NCBI RefSeq assembly: GCF_014195655.1
Contig: NZ_JACICD010000003.1
Coordinates: 62,001 to 126,000, forward strand
From: Ancylobacter tetraedralis
GTDB taxonomy: Bacteria > Pseudomonadota > Alphaproteobacteria > Rhizobiales > Xanthobacteraceae
DNA: 64,000 nt
Direction: 5' to 3'
The translations under genes and the position numbers were made by a program. Below the pieces are notes generated by a model. That model was not told the DNA's origin and did no database searches. It saw only the letters and a list, made by a program, of their open reading frames with translations. Of the stretch, positions 1-9,439 are shown piece after piece (position 1 is the stretch's first letter; every line of letters starts with the position of its first letter).

Positions 1-171
1 CGATGTCATATCGAAGTCGGCTGGATAGACGCAGCGCGCCCGCGCCGCAAGCGATTTGGCACGCTTTCCCGCCCTTTCCGTGCGCCATGCCCGATCGCCG
101 CCGGGGAACCCGCAGGAGGCTGGCGCGTTGCTTCCCCGATCATTCCGATCGCAGGACAGGAGCACAATGCG

Positions 172-585
172 ATGACGGAGACGACCTTTCACAAGGCCGG
201 AATCGGCAAGCTTGCCGCTTTGGGCCTCGCCGCCGCCCTCACGATCGCCGCCGTTCCGGCCTCGGCCCTGCCGCTGGGCGGCGCCGGGGTAAACCGCGCC
301 GCGACGGCAGCCCCCGCGCTGCCGGTGGAAAACGTAAAGTGCAACACGGGCTGCGCCGCGGCCATCGGCATCGGTGCCGGCGTCGTCACCGGCGCGATCA
401 TCGCCAACCAGGCACAGCGCAACCGTTCTTACGATGACGGTTATCGCGGCGGCTACCAGGGCGGCTATGATTCCGGGCCGGGCTATTACGGCGGGCGCCC
501 CGCCTATCAGCGTTCGTCCGGCTATGGCCGCTGCTGGGTCGAGGTGAACCCCCATCGCGGCACCGGCTACTGGACGCAGTGCTGA
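172..585 (+). CDS. Small exported Gly/Tyr-rich protein, unknown function
   Basis: 137 residues. Residues 1-33 form a signal peptide with a hydrophobic core (LGLAAALTIAAVPASA). A second apolar, glycine-rich stretch near residues 62-80 (AAIGIGAGVVTGAIIA) could sit in or on a membrane. The C-terminal third is rich in Gly and Tyr (DDGYRGGYQGGYDSG) and ends with two Cys flanking RCWVEVNPHRGTGYWTQC. This layout is common in small envelope proteins of Hyphomicrobiales, but I recognise no named family. AGGAG ends about 9 nt before the ATG. The first 171 nt of the window hold no gene I can support. Confidence 0.7.
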   Translation: MTETTFHKAGIGKLAALGLAAALTIAAVPASALPLGGAGVNRAATAAPALPVENVKCNTGCAAAIGIGAGVVTGAIIANQAQRNRSYDDGYRGGYQGGYDSGPGYYGGRPAYQRSSGYGRCWVEVNPHRGTGYWTQC

Positions 586-611
586 TCGATCCTTGGACGT
601 GATCAGACCTG

Positions 612-636
612 ACGGGCGGCCGCGTGCCGCCCGTTT
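612..636. terminator. Bidirectional hairpin terminator
   Basis: Perfect 9-bp inverted repeat ACGGGCGGC / GCCGCCCGT (612-620 and 626-634) with a 5-nt loop, followed by TTT on the plus strand. It lies between the convergent ends of the exported protein gene and the AEC transporter gene. Confidence 0.6.
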
Positions 637-642
637 CGCGTG

Positions 643-1575
643 TCAGAGATGGCTGACGATGGCGATCACCACCGGCATGGTGAGCGCGGCGAGCAGCGTC
701 TGCACGGTGAGCATTTCAGCCAGCAGCGGCGCGTCACCGCCCATCTGGCGGGCGAGCACATAGCCGTTCGGCGCTGAGGGCACCGAAGCTCCGACCGCGA
801 CGATCATCAGGTCGACATCCTTCAGCCCGAGCGCGAAGCCGATCGCCACCGCCACCGCCGGCAGGGCGATGAGCTTGACAAGGCAGGTGAACCAGGTGGC
901 CGGGCGCGGGCGCCGCAGGTCGCCCAGCCGAAGCCCCGCGCCCACCACCAGCAGCCCCAGCGCCAACGAGGCGCGCCCGAGAATGTCGCCGAATGTGACG
1001 ATCACCGGCGGGATGGGCACGGCCAGGGCGTTGATCGCCGCGCCGATGGCGCAGGACCAGATGAAGGGGTTGCGCGCCAGTTGCAGCAGCAGGCTGCGGG
1101 TGCCCGCCACGCTGTTTTCGCCATGGCGGGCCAGCACCAGCACGCTCATGGCATTGAGCGAGGGAATCAGCACCGCCAGCCCCACCGCCGCGACGGCGAG
1201 CCCCGCCGGCCCCGCGAGCGTGCCGGAGACGGCGAGCGCGATATAGGTGTTCCAGCGCAGCGCGCCCTGGAACAGTGACGTGTAGCCCGGCCCGGTCAAA
1301 CCCAGCCCACGCGTGAGCGGCCGACGCAGGAGGCTCACCACGAGGCCGAGCAGGCAAACCGAGCCGAGCAGGGCGATCGACACTTCCAGCACCGCGACAT
1401 TGCCGAGGCTCGCCCGCGAGATGCTGACGATGAGCAGCGCCGGGAACAGCACGTAATAGGTCAGCCGCTCTAGCGCGATCCAGTGCGAGGCCTCGGGCAG
1501 CAGCCCGCGCTTGAGCGCCGCGCCGAGCGCGATGATGAGGAACACCGGAACCAGCGCACCGAGCACCGCCGACAT
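643..1575 (-). CDS. AEC (auxin efflux carrier) family transporter
   Basis: 310-residue integral membrane protein with about ten hydrophobic segments in the two halves typical of the AEC/BASS superfamily. The N-terminus (MSAVLGALVPVFLIIALGAAL) and a later SVPSAPNGYVLARQMGG region fit the family, which exports small organic anions. The substrate cannot be told from sequence. The start at 1575 is chosen because GGAG precedes it closely and the first membrane helix begins there; a longer reading frame upstream lacks a site. It starts 16 nt after ruvX on the same strand, so the two are probably co-transcribed. Confidence 0.85.
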   Translation of the reverse strand: MSAVLGALVPVFLIIALGAALKRGLLPEASHWIALERLTYYVLFPALLIVSISRASLGNVAVLEVSIALLGSVCLLGLVVSLLRRPLTRGLGLTGPGYTSLFQGALRWNTYIALAVSGTLAGPAGLAVAAVGLAVLIPSLNAMSVLVLARHGENSVAGTRSLLLQLARNPFIWSCAIGAAINALAVPIPPVIVTFGDILGRASLALGLLVVGAGLRLGDLRRPRPATWFTCLVKLIALPAVAVAIGFALGLKDVDLMIVAVGASVPSAPNGYVLARQMGGDAPLLAEMLTVQTLLAALTMPVVIAIVSHL

Positions 1576-1591
1576 ATTGGGTTCTCCGTGG

Positions 1592-2119
1592 TCAGCCGAG
1601 TTTGCCGTCGTCCTGGCCGGCCCTATCGGGAGCGGCGCCACCTTGCCCGGCGATGTGCCGCAGCCGGTCCAGCGCGCCCTGCAGGATGAAGGTGGCGGCC
1701 TGCTGGTCCACCACTTCCGCCCGGCGCGCGCGGCTCATGTCCATGGCGATCATGTCCCGCTCGACGGCGGCGGTGGAGAGCCGCTCGTCCCACAGGATGA
1801 TCGGCAGTTCGGTGAGCCGCGCGAAATTGCGGGCGAAGGCGCGCGAGGACTGCGCGCGCGGCCCCTCGCTGCCATCCATGTTGACCGGCAGGCCGATGAC
1901 GAAGCCCGCCGCCCCCCGCGCCGCGCCCAGCGCGAGGATGCGCGCGGCATCGGGGGTGAACTGCTTGCGGGTGATGGTTTCCACCGGCGCGGCGAGGCGG
2001 CGCTCGGGATCGCAACTGGCCACCCCGATGGTCTTGGTGCCGAGGTCGAGCCCGATCAGGCCTCCGCGCGGGGGCAGGAGAGGGGCGGCGTCGGTGACGG
2101 AAAGGATGGGGGCTGGCAT
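1592..2119 (-). CDS. ruvX: Putative pre-16S rRNA nuclease / Holliday junction resolvase-like RuvX (YqgF)
   Basis: 175 residues with the RNase H-like YqgF fold. [12 protein letters not shown] carries the first catalytic Asp (about residue 25), [12 protein letters not shown] follows, then LWDERLST with the conserved acidic residues, and [12 protein letters not shown] near the C-terminus supplies the last Asp. In the family this enzyme trims the 5' end of 16S rRNA and has been proposed as a resolvase. The start at 2119 gives the normal length; the frame stays open about 54 codons upstream but that stretch is Arg-rich and non-homologous. It probably leads the operon with the AEC transporter. Confidence 0.93.
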   Translation of the reverse strand: MPAPILSVTDAAPLLPPRGGLIGLDLGTKTIGVASCDPERRLAAPVETITRKQFTPDAARILALGAARGAAGFVIGLPVNMDGSEGPRAQSSRAFARNFARLTELPIILWDERLSTAAVERDMIAMDMSRARRAEVVDQQAATFILQGALDRLRHIAGQGGAAPDRAGQDDGKLG

Positions 2120-2280
2120 GGCGCGAGCGCCTAGCACGCCTGCCGCGGCAAAGCCACTTCTCCGGCAATTGCAACGGGCGGGCCGGTGCAACGGGCGGGT
2201 CGGCAAGGCGCGCCTTGTGCGGCGAGGGAGCCGCATTATCTTGCCGCCGACTCTCCGCCGACATTCGCGAGGAAATGGCA

Positions 2281-2985
2281 ATGAAGATCACGTGGTTCGG
2301 GCATGCGGCCTTTCGGCTGGAATTCGCGCAGAAGGTCGTGCTGATCGACCCTTTCCTCACGGGTAATCCGGCCTTCACCGGCAGTGTCGAGGCGGCCACC
2401 GCTGGCGTGACGCATATCCTGCTGACGCATGGCCATGGCGACCATGTCGGCGACACGGTGGCCATTGCCGAGCGGACGGGCGCCACCGTGGTGGCCAATG
2501 CGGACCTCGCCAGCTGGCTCGGCACGCAGGGCGTCGCCAAGCTGGAAATGATGAACACCGGCGGCACCATCCATCTCGACGGCTTCGCCATCAGCATGGT
2601 GCGGGCGGATCACTCCTCGGGGATGATCGTCAACGGCGCGTCGGTCTATCTCGGCAATGCCAACGGTCTCGTCGTGAAGGCGCCGGGCGAGCCGACCGTG
2701 TGGCACATGGGCGATACCGACCTGTTCTCGGACATGGCGCTGATCGCCGAACTGCACAAGCCGGACGTGGTGATCGTGCCGATCGGCGACCGTTTCACCA
2801 TGGGCCCGGAATCGGCGGCGCTGGCGGTGACGCGCTATCTCGGCGGGCTGACCATCATTCCCGCGCATTACGCCACGTTCGGCCTGCTGGAGGCCAATGC
2901 CGACCGCTTCACGACGCTGGTAGGCGGCGAGGCGACGGTGGTGGTGCCGGAGAAGAACGTCGCGACGCCCTTCGCCCGGCTCTGA
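2281..2985 (+). CDS. Metal-dependent hydrolase, UPF0173 metallo-beta-lactamase fold
   Basis: 234 residues. The sequence begins [14 protein letters not shown] and has the metal-binding HGHGDH motif at residues 50-55, followed by an Asp in [10 protein letters not shown] and a late PAHYATF histidine, the ligand order of MBL-fold hydrolases of the UPF0173 type. Cytosolic, true substrate unknown. The second ATG (2281) is preferred over 2275 because GAGGA (2269-2273) then sits 7 nt upstream. It is transcribed divergently from ruvX. Confidence 0.9.
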   Translation: MKITWFGHAAFRLEFAQKVVLIDPFLTGNPAFTGSVEAATAGVTHILLTHGHGDHVGDTVAIAERTGATVVANADLASWLGTQGVAKLEMMNTGGTIHLDGFAISMVRADHSSGMIVNGASVYLGNANGLVVKAPGEPTVWHMGDTDLFSDMALIAELHKPDVVIVPIGDRFTMGPESAALAVTRYLGGLTIIPAHYATFGLLEANADRFTTLVGGEATVVVPEKNVATPFARL

Positions 2986-3105
2986 CCGGCCGGCGGGACG
3001 GGTGCGTCCGATCGGAAAACCGGACGTGTTTCCCGACCCGGTAATGTGCGGCGATCGGGAAATGCTCTAACACTCCCGATCGAAGCCGCCGACCCGGAGA
3101 CCGCC

Positions 3106-3771
3106 ATGGACATCGCGACCGCCCTGCTGGCCTTCTCGTTCGCGGCCGCCCTGCTCACCCTCACGCCGGGCCTCGATACGGCGCTGGTGCTGCGCACGGC
3201 GGCGGTGGAGGGCGGGCGGCCGGCCTTTCAGGCCGGGCTCGGCATCTCCACCGGCTCGGTGCTGTGGGGAGCGATGGCCGGGCTGGGGCTCGGCGCGGTG
3301 CTCGCCGTTTCCGAACTTGCCTACACGATCCTTCAGTTCGCCGGCACCATCTATCTATTCTATCTCGGCATCGGCCTGCTGGCGAACGCGGTGCGCGGCG
3401 GCGCCCCCGGCCTTGCCGCCCCCGCCGGGCCATCCGTAAGCGGATCGGGAAACGGGTCGGCCAATGGGTTGGCCAACTGGTTCCTGCGCGGGCTGATGAC
3501 CAATCTGCTCAACCCGAAGGTCGGCGTCTTCTATGTGAGCTTCCTGCCACAATTCATGCCGGCGGGCGTCAACGTGCCGCTCATGAGTGTCATCATGGCG
3601 TCCATCCATGCGGTGATGGGCATTGCGTGGTTTGCCGCATTGATCCTCGCGACCCGGCCGCTGTCGCGTCTGCTGCGCCGGCCCGGCGTGGCGCGGGGGC
3701 TGGATGCGCTCACCGGCGGCATCCTCATCGCCTTCGGCCTGCGGCTGGCGCTGGAGAAGCGGCTGGGCTGA
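3106..3771 (+). CDS. LysE/RhtB family amino-acid exporter
   Basis: 221 residues, about six membrane segments. The start MDIATALLAFSFAAALLTLTPGLDTALVLR contains the LTPGLD element near residues 21-26 that is diagnostic of LysE/RhtB exporters, and NLLNPKVGVFYVSFLPQF is the second family signature. It should export an amino acid or derivative from the cytoplasm. GGAG at 3096-3099 is 6 nt before the ATG and the N-terminus aligns with the family, so the longer frame is not used. Confidence 0.9.
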   Translation: MDIATALLAFSFAAALLTLTPGLDTALVLRTAAVEGGRPAFQAGLGISTGSVLWGAMAGLGLGAVLAVSELAYTILQFAGTIYLFYLGIGLLANAVRGGAPGLAAPAGPSVSGSGNGSANGLANWFLRGLMTNLLNPKVGVFYVSFLPQFMPAGVNVPLMSVIMASIHAVMGIAWFAALILATRPLSRLLRRPGVARGLDALTGGILIAFGLRLALEKRLG

Positions 3772-3773
3772 GC

Positions 3774-3796
3774 CGGGGCGTTGGACCCACGCCCCG
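3774..3796. terminator. Hairpin between convergent genes
   Basis: Perfect 8-bp arms CGGGGCGT / ACGCCCCG with a 7-nt loop, immediately after the LysE-type gene and just before the stop codon of the opposing gene at 3800. Confidence 0.5.
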
Positions 3797-3799
3797 CGC

Positions 3800-4750
3800 T
3801 TATTCCGCCGCGTCGGCGTCGGGTTCTTCGAGCCGGGCGGGCTGGGCATCGCCGCTGAACGCCATGGCTTCGCGCACCGCGATGACCTGTATCGCCAATA
3901 CGGTGGCAACGAAGGTTTCGATGCCCTCGACGAGCGCCGGCGTCGCCATCTGCCCCCCCGATCGTCCGAGGGGGCCCGAATCGCAGCGCGTCACCAGCCC
4001 GGCCGCCGCAGCTTTGACCAGTATGTCGGCGACGTGCGAGCGCGAGAGGCGGTAGGCGCGGGCGAGATGGGCAGCGGTGAGGGCCTCGCCGGTATGGGCG
4101 GCCTCGAACAGGGCGAAGGCGATCGCCAGCCCGCCGTCGCGCTCAATGAACGATTCCAGGACGGGCGCGTCGTGGACGAGGCGCCAGCCGCGGCGGAAGG
4201 GGCGCAGCAGCACGGCGACGTAGGGGGCGAGGAACGCCCGATCGTCGAGTCGGGCCAGCCCGATGGCGCCCTCGGGGGCAAGGGCGGCCAGGGCGTTCAT
4301 CATGACGCGCCAGCGGTCACGGTGGAGGTTGAGCAGGCGATCGGTCACGTTGAGCCGTTTGCGCCGTCGGTCCGAATCGAGCGCGGGTTCCACCAGTCGC
4401 CGCAGGCGGCACAAGGCGAGGACCGCGGCGACCCGTCCCGGGCTGCACAGCCCGAGTCGCACCGCCTCGTCCTTGAGCCGACCCGCCGTCAGGCCCGGTG
4501 CGTCCGCCGGTTCGAAATGCATGTCGAGCATGAGCATGGCGAGCGTGATGCGGGCCCGGTCGTTCAGCAGCCGCGCCAGCAGGAACTGCCGGCGGTAGCC
4601 GCTCTCGAGGGCGGCGACGGTCCGGCGCGCGATCTCGGGAAACTGCGCATGCGCCCGTAGCCGGGCACACTCGTCCAGCTGCTCCGGCGGGGTCCTGCCC
4701 GGAGCAATCGTGGTATGTGTTGAATATGACGCCGTGCCGATGGAAATCAT
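3800..4750 (-). CDS. Hypothetical protein with C-terminal winged-helix-like segment
   Basis: 316 residues, Arg/Leu/Ala-rich, no signal peptide. Residues 223-255 (ALTAAHLARAYRLSRSHVADILVK...) read like a MarR/GntR-style helix-turn-helix with recognition helix and wing, and the earlier half (SPGRVAAVLALCRLRRLVEP) could contain a second one. A regulator with two wHTH domains is a reasonable inference, but I do not recognise the family. It is divergent from the small exported-repeat protein gene at 4858, which is a natural candidate target. Confidence 0.6.
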   Translation of the reverse strand: MISIGTASYSTHTTIAPGRTPPEQLDECARLRAHAQFPEIARRTVAALESGYRRQFLLARLLNDRARITLAMLMLDMHFEPADAPGLTAGRLKDEAVRLGLCSPGRVAAVLALCRLRRLVEPALDSDRRRKRLNVTDRLLNLHRDRWRVMMNALAALAPEGAIGLARLDDRAFLAPYVAVLLRPFRRGWRLVHDAPVLESFIERDGGLAIAFALFEAAHTGEALTAAHLARAYRLSRSHVADILVKAAAAGLVTRCDSGPLGRSGGQMATPALVEGIETFVATVLAIQVIAVREAMAFSGDAQPARLEEPDADAAE

Positions 4751-4857
4751 GGCCTCACGTTAGGCGAAATGAGACCAAAAATCGACATTGCGCCCGAACC
4801 TCGCCCCCCGAATATGCGCACCACTTGCGGTGCGGAGCAGTTGAAGGAAAAGCCCAG

Positions 4858-5262
4858 ATGACCCTTTCCGACGTCGTTACGGTTCGTCCGGTTCGTGCGA
4901 TGCGGTGGTTTGCCGGTGCGCTGCTGCTGACCGCAACGGCCCTGTCTTTCGCCGATACGCCCGCCGAGGCGGCGGTGATCTACTGCACGCGCCCGGGCTA
5001 CCCGGCAGGCTGCGTGGCGGTGGCCACCCGGGCGCCGGCAGCTCGCGCCGTTGTCTATTGCACGCGGCCCGGTTTCCCCGTCGGCTGCGTTGCCGGCGCG
5101 GGCGCCCCGGCGGCGCGCGCGGCGGTCGCCTGCACGCGGCCGGGATTCCCGGCGGGCTGCGTGGCCGGTCCCGCCGGCGTCAATGCCAATGCCCGCGCCG
5201 TGGCACGGCCGGGTCCCGGAGTGAATGGCGGAGGCCCGGTCAACGGCCCCGGACTGCGCTGA
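4858..5262 (+). CDS. Exported protein with three CTRPG(Y/F)PxGCVA repeats
   Basis: 134 residues. An N-terminal signal peptide (WFAGALLLTATALSFADTPAEA) is followed by three near-identical copies of YCTRPGYPAGCVA spaced about 27 residues apart, each contributing two cysteines, joined by Ala/Arg/Pro linkers (RAPAARAV), and a Gly/Pro/Asn-rich tail. The paired Cys suggest one disulfide per repeat in the periplasm. Function unknown. AAGGAA lies just upstream of the ATG at 4858; the frame is open further upstream but lacks a site. The next small exported gene follows after 28 nt, so the two probably form an operon. Confidence 0.7.
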   Translation: MTLSDVVTVRPVRAMRWFAGALLLTATALSFADTPAEAAVIYCTRPGYPAGCVAVATRAPAARAVVYCTRPGFPVGCVAGAGAPAARAAVACTRPGFPAGCVAGPAGVNANARAVARPGPGVNGGGPVNGPGLR

Positions 5263-5290
5263 GTTTTTCGACCCCAAGGGAGTGAACATC

Positions 5291-5596
5291 GTGAACGACA
5301 TGCATACCCGTCTTGCCCGCCGCGTCCTCGGCGCAACCTGCCTCGCCGCGCTGCTGGCTGCCGGCTCGGCCGCCTATGCCAACCGCGCCGCCGGCGATGC
5401 CTGCGCCGCCGCGCTGCCGCCCGGCGCGCAGAGCATCTATGCCGCCGCCGTTGATCAGGTCGTTGCGGGCGGCGACCCGCGCACCGTCGTCACCGATGTG
5501 GTGAAGCCGATGGTCATGTCCGGCCAGATGGACCGCAACACCGCTCGCGCCAATGCCGAAGCGGCCGCCCCGTGCCTGAAGCAGGCGAAGTCCTGA
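5291..5596 (+). CDS. Small periplasmic protein, two Cys, unknown function
   Basis: 101 residues from the GTG at 5291. Signal peptide (RRVLGATCLAALLAAGSAAYA) and a mature domain with Cys in GDACAAALPPGAQSIY and AAPCLKQAKS that probably pair. GTG 5291 is preferred because AAGGGA ends 9 nt before it; GTG 5282 would abut the site and ATG 5300 would be 18 nt away. I recognise a recurring short periplasmic type (PPGAQSIY-AAAV), but no function is known to me. Confidence 0.7.
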   Translation: MNDMHTRLARRVLGATCLAALLAAGSAAYANRAAGDACAAALPPGAQSIYAAAVDQVVAGGDPRTVVTDVVKPMVMSGQMDRNTARANAEAAAPCLKQAKS

Positions 5597-5828
5597 CGCG
5601 CGATCGGTCCTTGAATCGGGTGAATACTCGACGGGGACCGGACTGATGCGGGTTCCGGCCTGAACCGGGCCGGGCCCGTCGTCGAATCCAGCCTGTGCCG
5701 GGATGTTTTTGCCCCCGGCCCAGGCTCTCCCCGCATCGATCTCCACCGAAGCCCGGCGCTGCGCGTTGCGGGGCGCCGTGCCCGCCTGCTATAGGGCGCG
5801 TCTGTTTTCAGATGAACTGGGATTTCGG

Positions 5829-6116
5829 ATGTCGGTGGATCAGGCGACGGTCCGGCGGGTGGCGCATCTGGCGCGCATCGCCGTGACGGAGGACGAGGTG
5901 GCCCATCTCCAGGGCGAGCTCAACGCCATTCTCGCCTTCGTGGACGAGCTCGGCGAGGTGGACACCACCGATGTCGAGCCGATGACCAGCGTCATCCCCA
6001 TGCAGCTGCCGCTGCGGGCGGACGTGGTCGATGACGGCTTTTATCCCGATCGCGTGCTGGCCAACGCCCCGCTCGCCGAAGACGGCTTCTTCGCCGTTCC
6101 CAAGGTGGTGGAGTGA
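5829..6116 (+). CDS. gatC: Aspartyl/glutamyl-tRNA(Asn/Gln) amidotransferase subunit C
   Basis: 95 residues, the normal GatC length. [23 protein letters not shown] matches the N-terminal helix of the family and the [12 protein letters not shown] belt and C-terminal [19 protein letters not shown] are classic. GatC tethers GatA and GatB in the complex that converts mischarged Glu-tRNA(Gln) or Asp-tRNA(Asn). gatA starts 5 nt after the gatC stop, whereas gatB lies 3.3 kb away. Confidence 0.97.
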   Translation: MSVDQATVRRVAHLARIAVTEDEVAHLQGELNAILAFVDELGEVDTTDVEPMTSVIPMQLPLRADVVDDGFYPDRVLANAPLAEDGFFAVPKVVE

Positions 6117-6121
6117 GCCCC

Positions 6122-7603
6122 ATGTCGGATCTGACCCGTCTCACCGTCACCGCCGCCCGCGAGGGGCTGGCGCAGGGCCACTTCACCGCCACCGAACTGA
6201 CCCGCGCCTATGTCGAGGCGGTCGAGGCCGCCGGCGCGCTCAACGCCTTTGTGCTCGCCACGCCCGAGAGGGCGCTGGACATGGCGCGGGCGAGCGATGA
6301 GCGCATCGCCAAGGGCGAGGCCGGCCGGCTGGAGGGCATTCCGCTCGGTATCAAGGACATGTTCGCGACCAATGGCGTGCGCACCACGGCCTGCTCGAAC
6401 ATCATCGGCAATTTCGTTCCGCCCTATGAGTCGACCGTCACCTCGCAGCTGTGGCGCGATGGCGCGGTGCTGCTCGGCAAGCTGAACCAGGACGAGTTCG
6501 CCATGGGCTCGTCCAACGAATCGAGCGCCTTCGGCCCGGTGGTGAACCCGTGGCGGCGTGGCGGGTCGACCCAGCCGCTGGTACCCGGCGGCTCCTCCGG
6601 CGGTTCGGCGGCGGCGGTGGCGGCGCATATCTGCGCGGCGGCGGCCGGCACGGACACCGGCGGCTCCATCCGCCAGCCGGCGGCCTTCACCGGCACGGTC
6701 GGCATTAAGCCGACCTATGGCCGCTGCTCGCGCTGGGGCATCATCGCCTATGCCTCCTCGCTCGATCAGGCCGGCCCCATTGCCCGCTCGGTGAACGACG
6801 CGGCGCTGCTGCTGGGCTCCATGGCCGGGCACGACCCCAAGGATTCGACCAGCGCCAACCTCGCCGTGCCCGATTACGAGGCGGCGGTGGGCGCCTCGGT
6901 GAAGGGCAAGCGCATCGGCATCCCGCGCGAATACCGCGTCGAGGGCATGTCGTCCGAGATCGTCAGCCTGTGGGACAAGGGCGCGCAGATGCTGCGCGAC
7001 GCCGGGGCGGAAGTGGTCGAGATCAGCCTGCCGCACACCAAATACGCGCTGCCGGCCTATTACATCGTGGCGCTGGCGGAAGCCTCCTCCAATCTCGCGC
7101 GCTATGACGGCGTGCGCTATGGCGAGCGCGTGCCGGGCCGGGACATTGCCGAGCTGTACGAGAAGACCCGCGCGAGCGGCTTTGGTGCCGAGGTGCGGCG
7201 GCGCATCATGATCGGCACCTATGTGCTCTCGGCGGGCTATTACGACGCCTATTACCTCAAAGCCCAGAAGGTGCGCACGCTGATCAAGCGCGACTTCGAG
7301 AACGCCTTCGCCGAAGGCATCGACGCCGTGCTCGCCCCGGCGACGCCATCGGCTGCCTTCGGCATCGGCGAGAAGTCGAGCGGCGATCCGGTGGAGATGT
7401 ATCTGCAGGACGTGTTCACCGTGACGCTGAACATGGCCGGCCTGCCGGGCATCGCCGTGCCGGCGGGGCTTTCCTCGGAAGGGCTGCCGCTCGGCCTGCA
7501 GCTGATCGGCCGCCCGTTCGGCGAGGAGAGCCTGTTCTCGCTGGCGCAGGTGATCGAGGACGCCGCCGGCCGCTTCGACGTGACGGACAAGTGGTGGCGG
7601 TGA
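6122..7603 (+). CDS. gatA: Asp/Glu-tRNA amidotransferase subunit A
   Basis: 493 residues, full length. The amidase-signature triad is visible: Lys in [10 protein letters not shown] (about residue 78), the cis-Ser in [11 protein letters not shown] (about 158) and the nucleophilic Ser in [12 protein letters not shown] (about 182). GatA hydrolyses glutamine and passes ammonia to GatB. The ATG at 6122 gives GGAG a normal spacing; the GTG at 6113 that overlaps the gatC stop would not. Its stop codon overlaps the next start as TGATG. Confidence 0.97.
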   Translation: MSDLTRLTVTAAREGLAQGHFTATELTRAYVEAVEAAGALNAFVLATPERALDMARASDERIAKGEAGRLEGIPLGIKDMFATNGVRTTACSNIIGNFVPPYESTVTSQLWRDGAVLLGKLNQDEFAMGSSNESSAFGPVVNPWRRGGSTQPLVPGGSSGGSAAAVAAHICAAAAGTDTGGSIRQPAAFTGTVGIKPTYGRCSRWGIIAYASSLDQAGPIARSVNDAALLLGSMAGHDPKDSTSANLAVPDYEAAVGASVKGKRIGIPREYRVEGMSSEIVSLWDKGAQMLRDAGAEVVEISLPHTKYALPAYYIVALAEASSNLARYDGVRYGERVPGRDIAELYEKTRASGFGAEVRRRIMIGTYVLSAGYYDAYYLKAQKVRTLIKRDFENAFAEGIDAVLAPATPSAAFGIGEKSSGDPVEMYLQDVFTVTLNMAGLPGIAVPAGLSSEGLPLGLQLIGRPFGEESLFSLAQVIEDAAGRFDVTDKWWR

Positions 7604-7899
7604 TGGCCCGCGTGCTGCCCGATAACGAGCGCTGCCTCGCCCCCTTCCGGGCGGAGATCGATATCATCGACGCGCAACTGGTGGATCTGCTCGCGCGCCG
7701 CTTCGAGGTGGTGAAGCACGTCATCGCCGTGAAACAGGCGGAAGGCCTCGCCGCGCTTCTGCCCGAGCGCGTCGAGGACGTGGTCGAGAAGGTGATGGCA
7801 ACGGCCGAGACCAGGGGCGTGCCGCCCGAGCTGGTGGAAAAGCTCTGGCGCGTGCTGATCGAATGGGTGATCGCCTACGAGAACGAGCGGCTCGGCTGA
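7603..7899 (+). CDS. AroQ-type chorismate mutase
   Basis: 98 residues, all-helical. FRAEIDIIDAQLVDLLARRFEVVKHVIAVKQ contains the AroQ pattern with the N-terminal Arg, the RR pair and the Lys that bind chorismate, and LWRVLIEWVIAYE closes the third helix. The family converts chorismate to prephenate; the same fold also includes isochorismate-pyruvate lyases, which cannot be excluded. The ATG overlaps the gatA stop by one base (TGATG), so it is translationally coupled to gatCA. Confidence 0.88.
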   Translation: MARVLPDNERCLAPFRAEIDIIDAQLVDLLARRFEVVKHVIAVKQAEGLAALLPERVEDVVEKVMATAETRGVPPELVEKLWRVLIEWVIAYENERLG

Positions 7900-7918
7900 G
7901 GCTGCCCGGTCTGCCGCG

Positions 7919-8248
7919 CTACACGGCGATCCCGTCCCGGTCTTCCGCGGCGCGGGCGGCTTCGAGCCGTCCGATGGAATCGTCGAGATAGGCGACTTCC
8001 GCCGCCACCTGCCGGCACACCCAGTCCCGGAAAGGCTCGGCATTGCGGCAGAAGCCGGGGAGCGGCTGCTCCGGCGGAACATCGCCGAGCCAGGAGCGAC
8101 ACTCGCCCGCCACGCGGCAGCCGAGGCAGCGCTGGGCGGCTGCGGCGAGTTCATCGGCCGCCAGCGAGGGCTCCTCCGGCGTCAGGCCGGCGTGCTCCAT
8201 CATGTGGCGGAAAAGAGCCAGACGTTCGTCGATCGTGTCCACGCGCAT
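7919..8248 (-). CDS. DUF6455 family small cysteine-containing protein
   Basis: 109 residues with Cys at 41, 44 and 50 (CLGCRVAGECRSWL) and 67 (GFCRNAEPF), plus one at 78. The CxxCxxxxxC...FCRNA layout is that of DUF6455, and the Cys could bind metal or an iron-sulfur cluster, though this is not established to my knowledge. AGGAGG sits 5-6 nt before the ATG at 8248, a strong site. It lies 68 nt downstream of the threonine-dehydratase-like gene on the same strand. Its 3' end faces the chorismate mutase gene. Confidence 0.8.
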   Translation of the reverse strand: MRVDTIDERLALFRHMMEHAGLTPEEPSLAADELAAAAQRCLGCRVAGECRSWLGDVPPEQPLPGFCRNAEPFRDWVCRQVAAEVAYLDDSIGRLEAARAAEDRDGIAV

Positions 8249-8316
8249 GGGTGCCTCCTGTGTCCGATGCAGAATGGACGGGGGCGTCGCCCGCGCCTTG
8301 ATCTGGCGCAAGCCGG

Positions 8317-9285
8317 CTAGGGAGCGGGGTGCCCGTTCGCCACCCAGTCCCGGAAGACGGCGAGGTCGATATTCCCGCCCGACAGCACGACGCCCACCCG
8401 CTTGCCGGCGAGACGGTGCTTTTCCTGGAGGAGCGCGGCGAGCGGCGCGGCGCCGGCGCCCTCCGCCAGATTGTGGGTGTCGGTCCAATAGATGCGGATG
8501 GCCTCCGCCACCTCGTCATCCTTCACCGTGACCATGCGCGCCACGCCCGCCCGTATCATGTCGAGGGCTGCCGAATCAGGAATGCGCACCGCGAGCCCGT
8601 CGGCCTTCGTGTCGGCGCTGGCGGTCTCGATCAGCCGGCCGGCCGCCACCGAGAGCGCATAGGCCGGCGCATGGGCACTCTGCACGCCGATGATCTCGGT
8701 GCTCAGCCCGAGCAGGTCGCGGGTGCGGATTGCGCCGCAGATGCCGGAGCCCAGGCCGATGGGCACATAGAGCACGTCGAGCGGCGGCGCGGCGCGGAAC
8801 AGTTCCAGTGCCCAGGTCGCCACGCCGACAACGAGGTCGGGATGGAAGGACGGCGCGAAGGCGAGCCCGTCCCGCGCGGCGAGCGCCTTGGCGTGCTGGC
8901 GCGCGGCATCGAAATCCTCGCCATGTTCGATGAGGCGGGCTCCGAGCGCGACCATCGCGGCGTTCTTCTCCGCGCTGTTGCCGTGTGGCACGACGATGGT
9001 GACGGGCATTCCGAAGCGGCGACCGGCGAAGGCCAGGGACTGCCCATGATTGCCGCGCGTGGCGGAGATGATTCCGTGCGGCGCTCCGCCCTCGCGCGCC
9101 AGCCGGGCGAGATGGACCAGCCCGCCACGCACCTTGAAGGCGCCGGTCGGCGCGTGGTTCTCGTGTTTCACCCAGACATCCGCGCCAGCGCGCTGGCCCA
9201 GCAGCGGCCAGGCATATTGGTTTGTGCCGGGGAAAACCTCGTGGACCTGCCGGAGGGCGTCCTCCAGCGCGTCGAGACTGAACAT
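8317..9285 (-). CDS. Threonine dehydratase-like PLP enzyme (fold type II)
   Basis: 322 residues. [10 protein letters not shown] holds the PLP-binding Lys (about residue 51), [15 protein letters not shown] is the substrate/PLP Asn loop, and [12 protein letters not shown] is the phosphate-binding glycine loop. There is no C-terminal ACT regulatory domain, so this is the short catabolic type: threonine/serine dehydratase, hydroxyaspartate ammonia-lyase or a related enzyme. Sequence alone does not decide the substrate. It is divergent from gatB, with about 150 nt between the starts. Confidence 0.88.
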   Translation of the reverse strand: MFSLDALEDALRQVHEVFPGTNQYAWPLLGQRAGADVWVKHENHAPTGAFKVRGGLVHLARLAREGGAPHGIISATRGNHGQSLAFAGRRFGMPVTIVVPHGNSAEKNAAMVALGARLIEHGEDFDAARQHAKALAARDGLAFAPSFHPDLVVGVATWALELFRAAPPLDVLYVPIGLGSGICGAIRTRDLLGLSTEIIGVQSAHAPAYALSVAAGRLIETASADTKADGLAVRIPDSAALDMIRAGVARMVTVKDDEVAEAIRIYWTDTHNLAEGAGAAPLAALLQEKHRLAGKRVGVVLSGGNIDLAVFRDWVANGHPAP

Positions 9286-9439
9286 GCACGGCTCCTTCGC
9301 GGAATTTCACGCAGCGCGCCGGGATCGATACGCCATCGCGACGCCCCGGCACAGCGCGAAGGAGCGGCGGCGGTTGCGGCTGTGCGGTGCACGGAGTAGG
9401 GAAACGGTCGACAAACCGCGTTCTGACGAGGCCCGCCCC

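Noticed and set aside
3-437. 144-codon frame covering the start of the window
   Set aside because: Arg/Pro-rich shadow of the exported protein gene at 172 and its upstream region.
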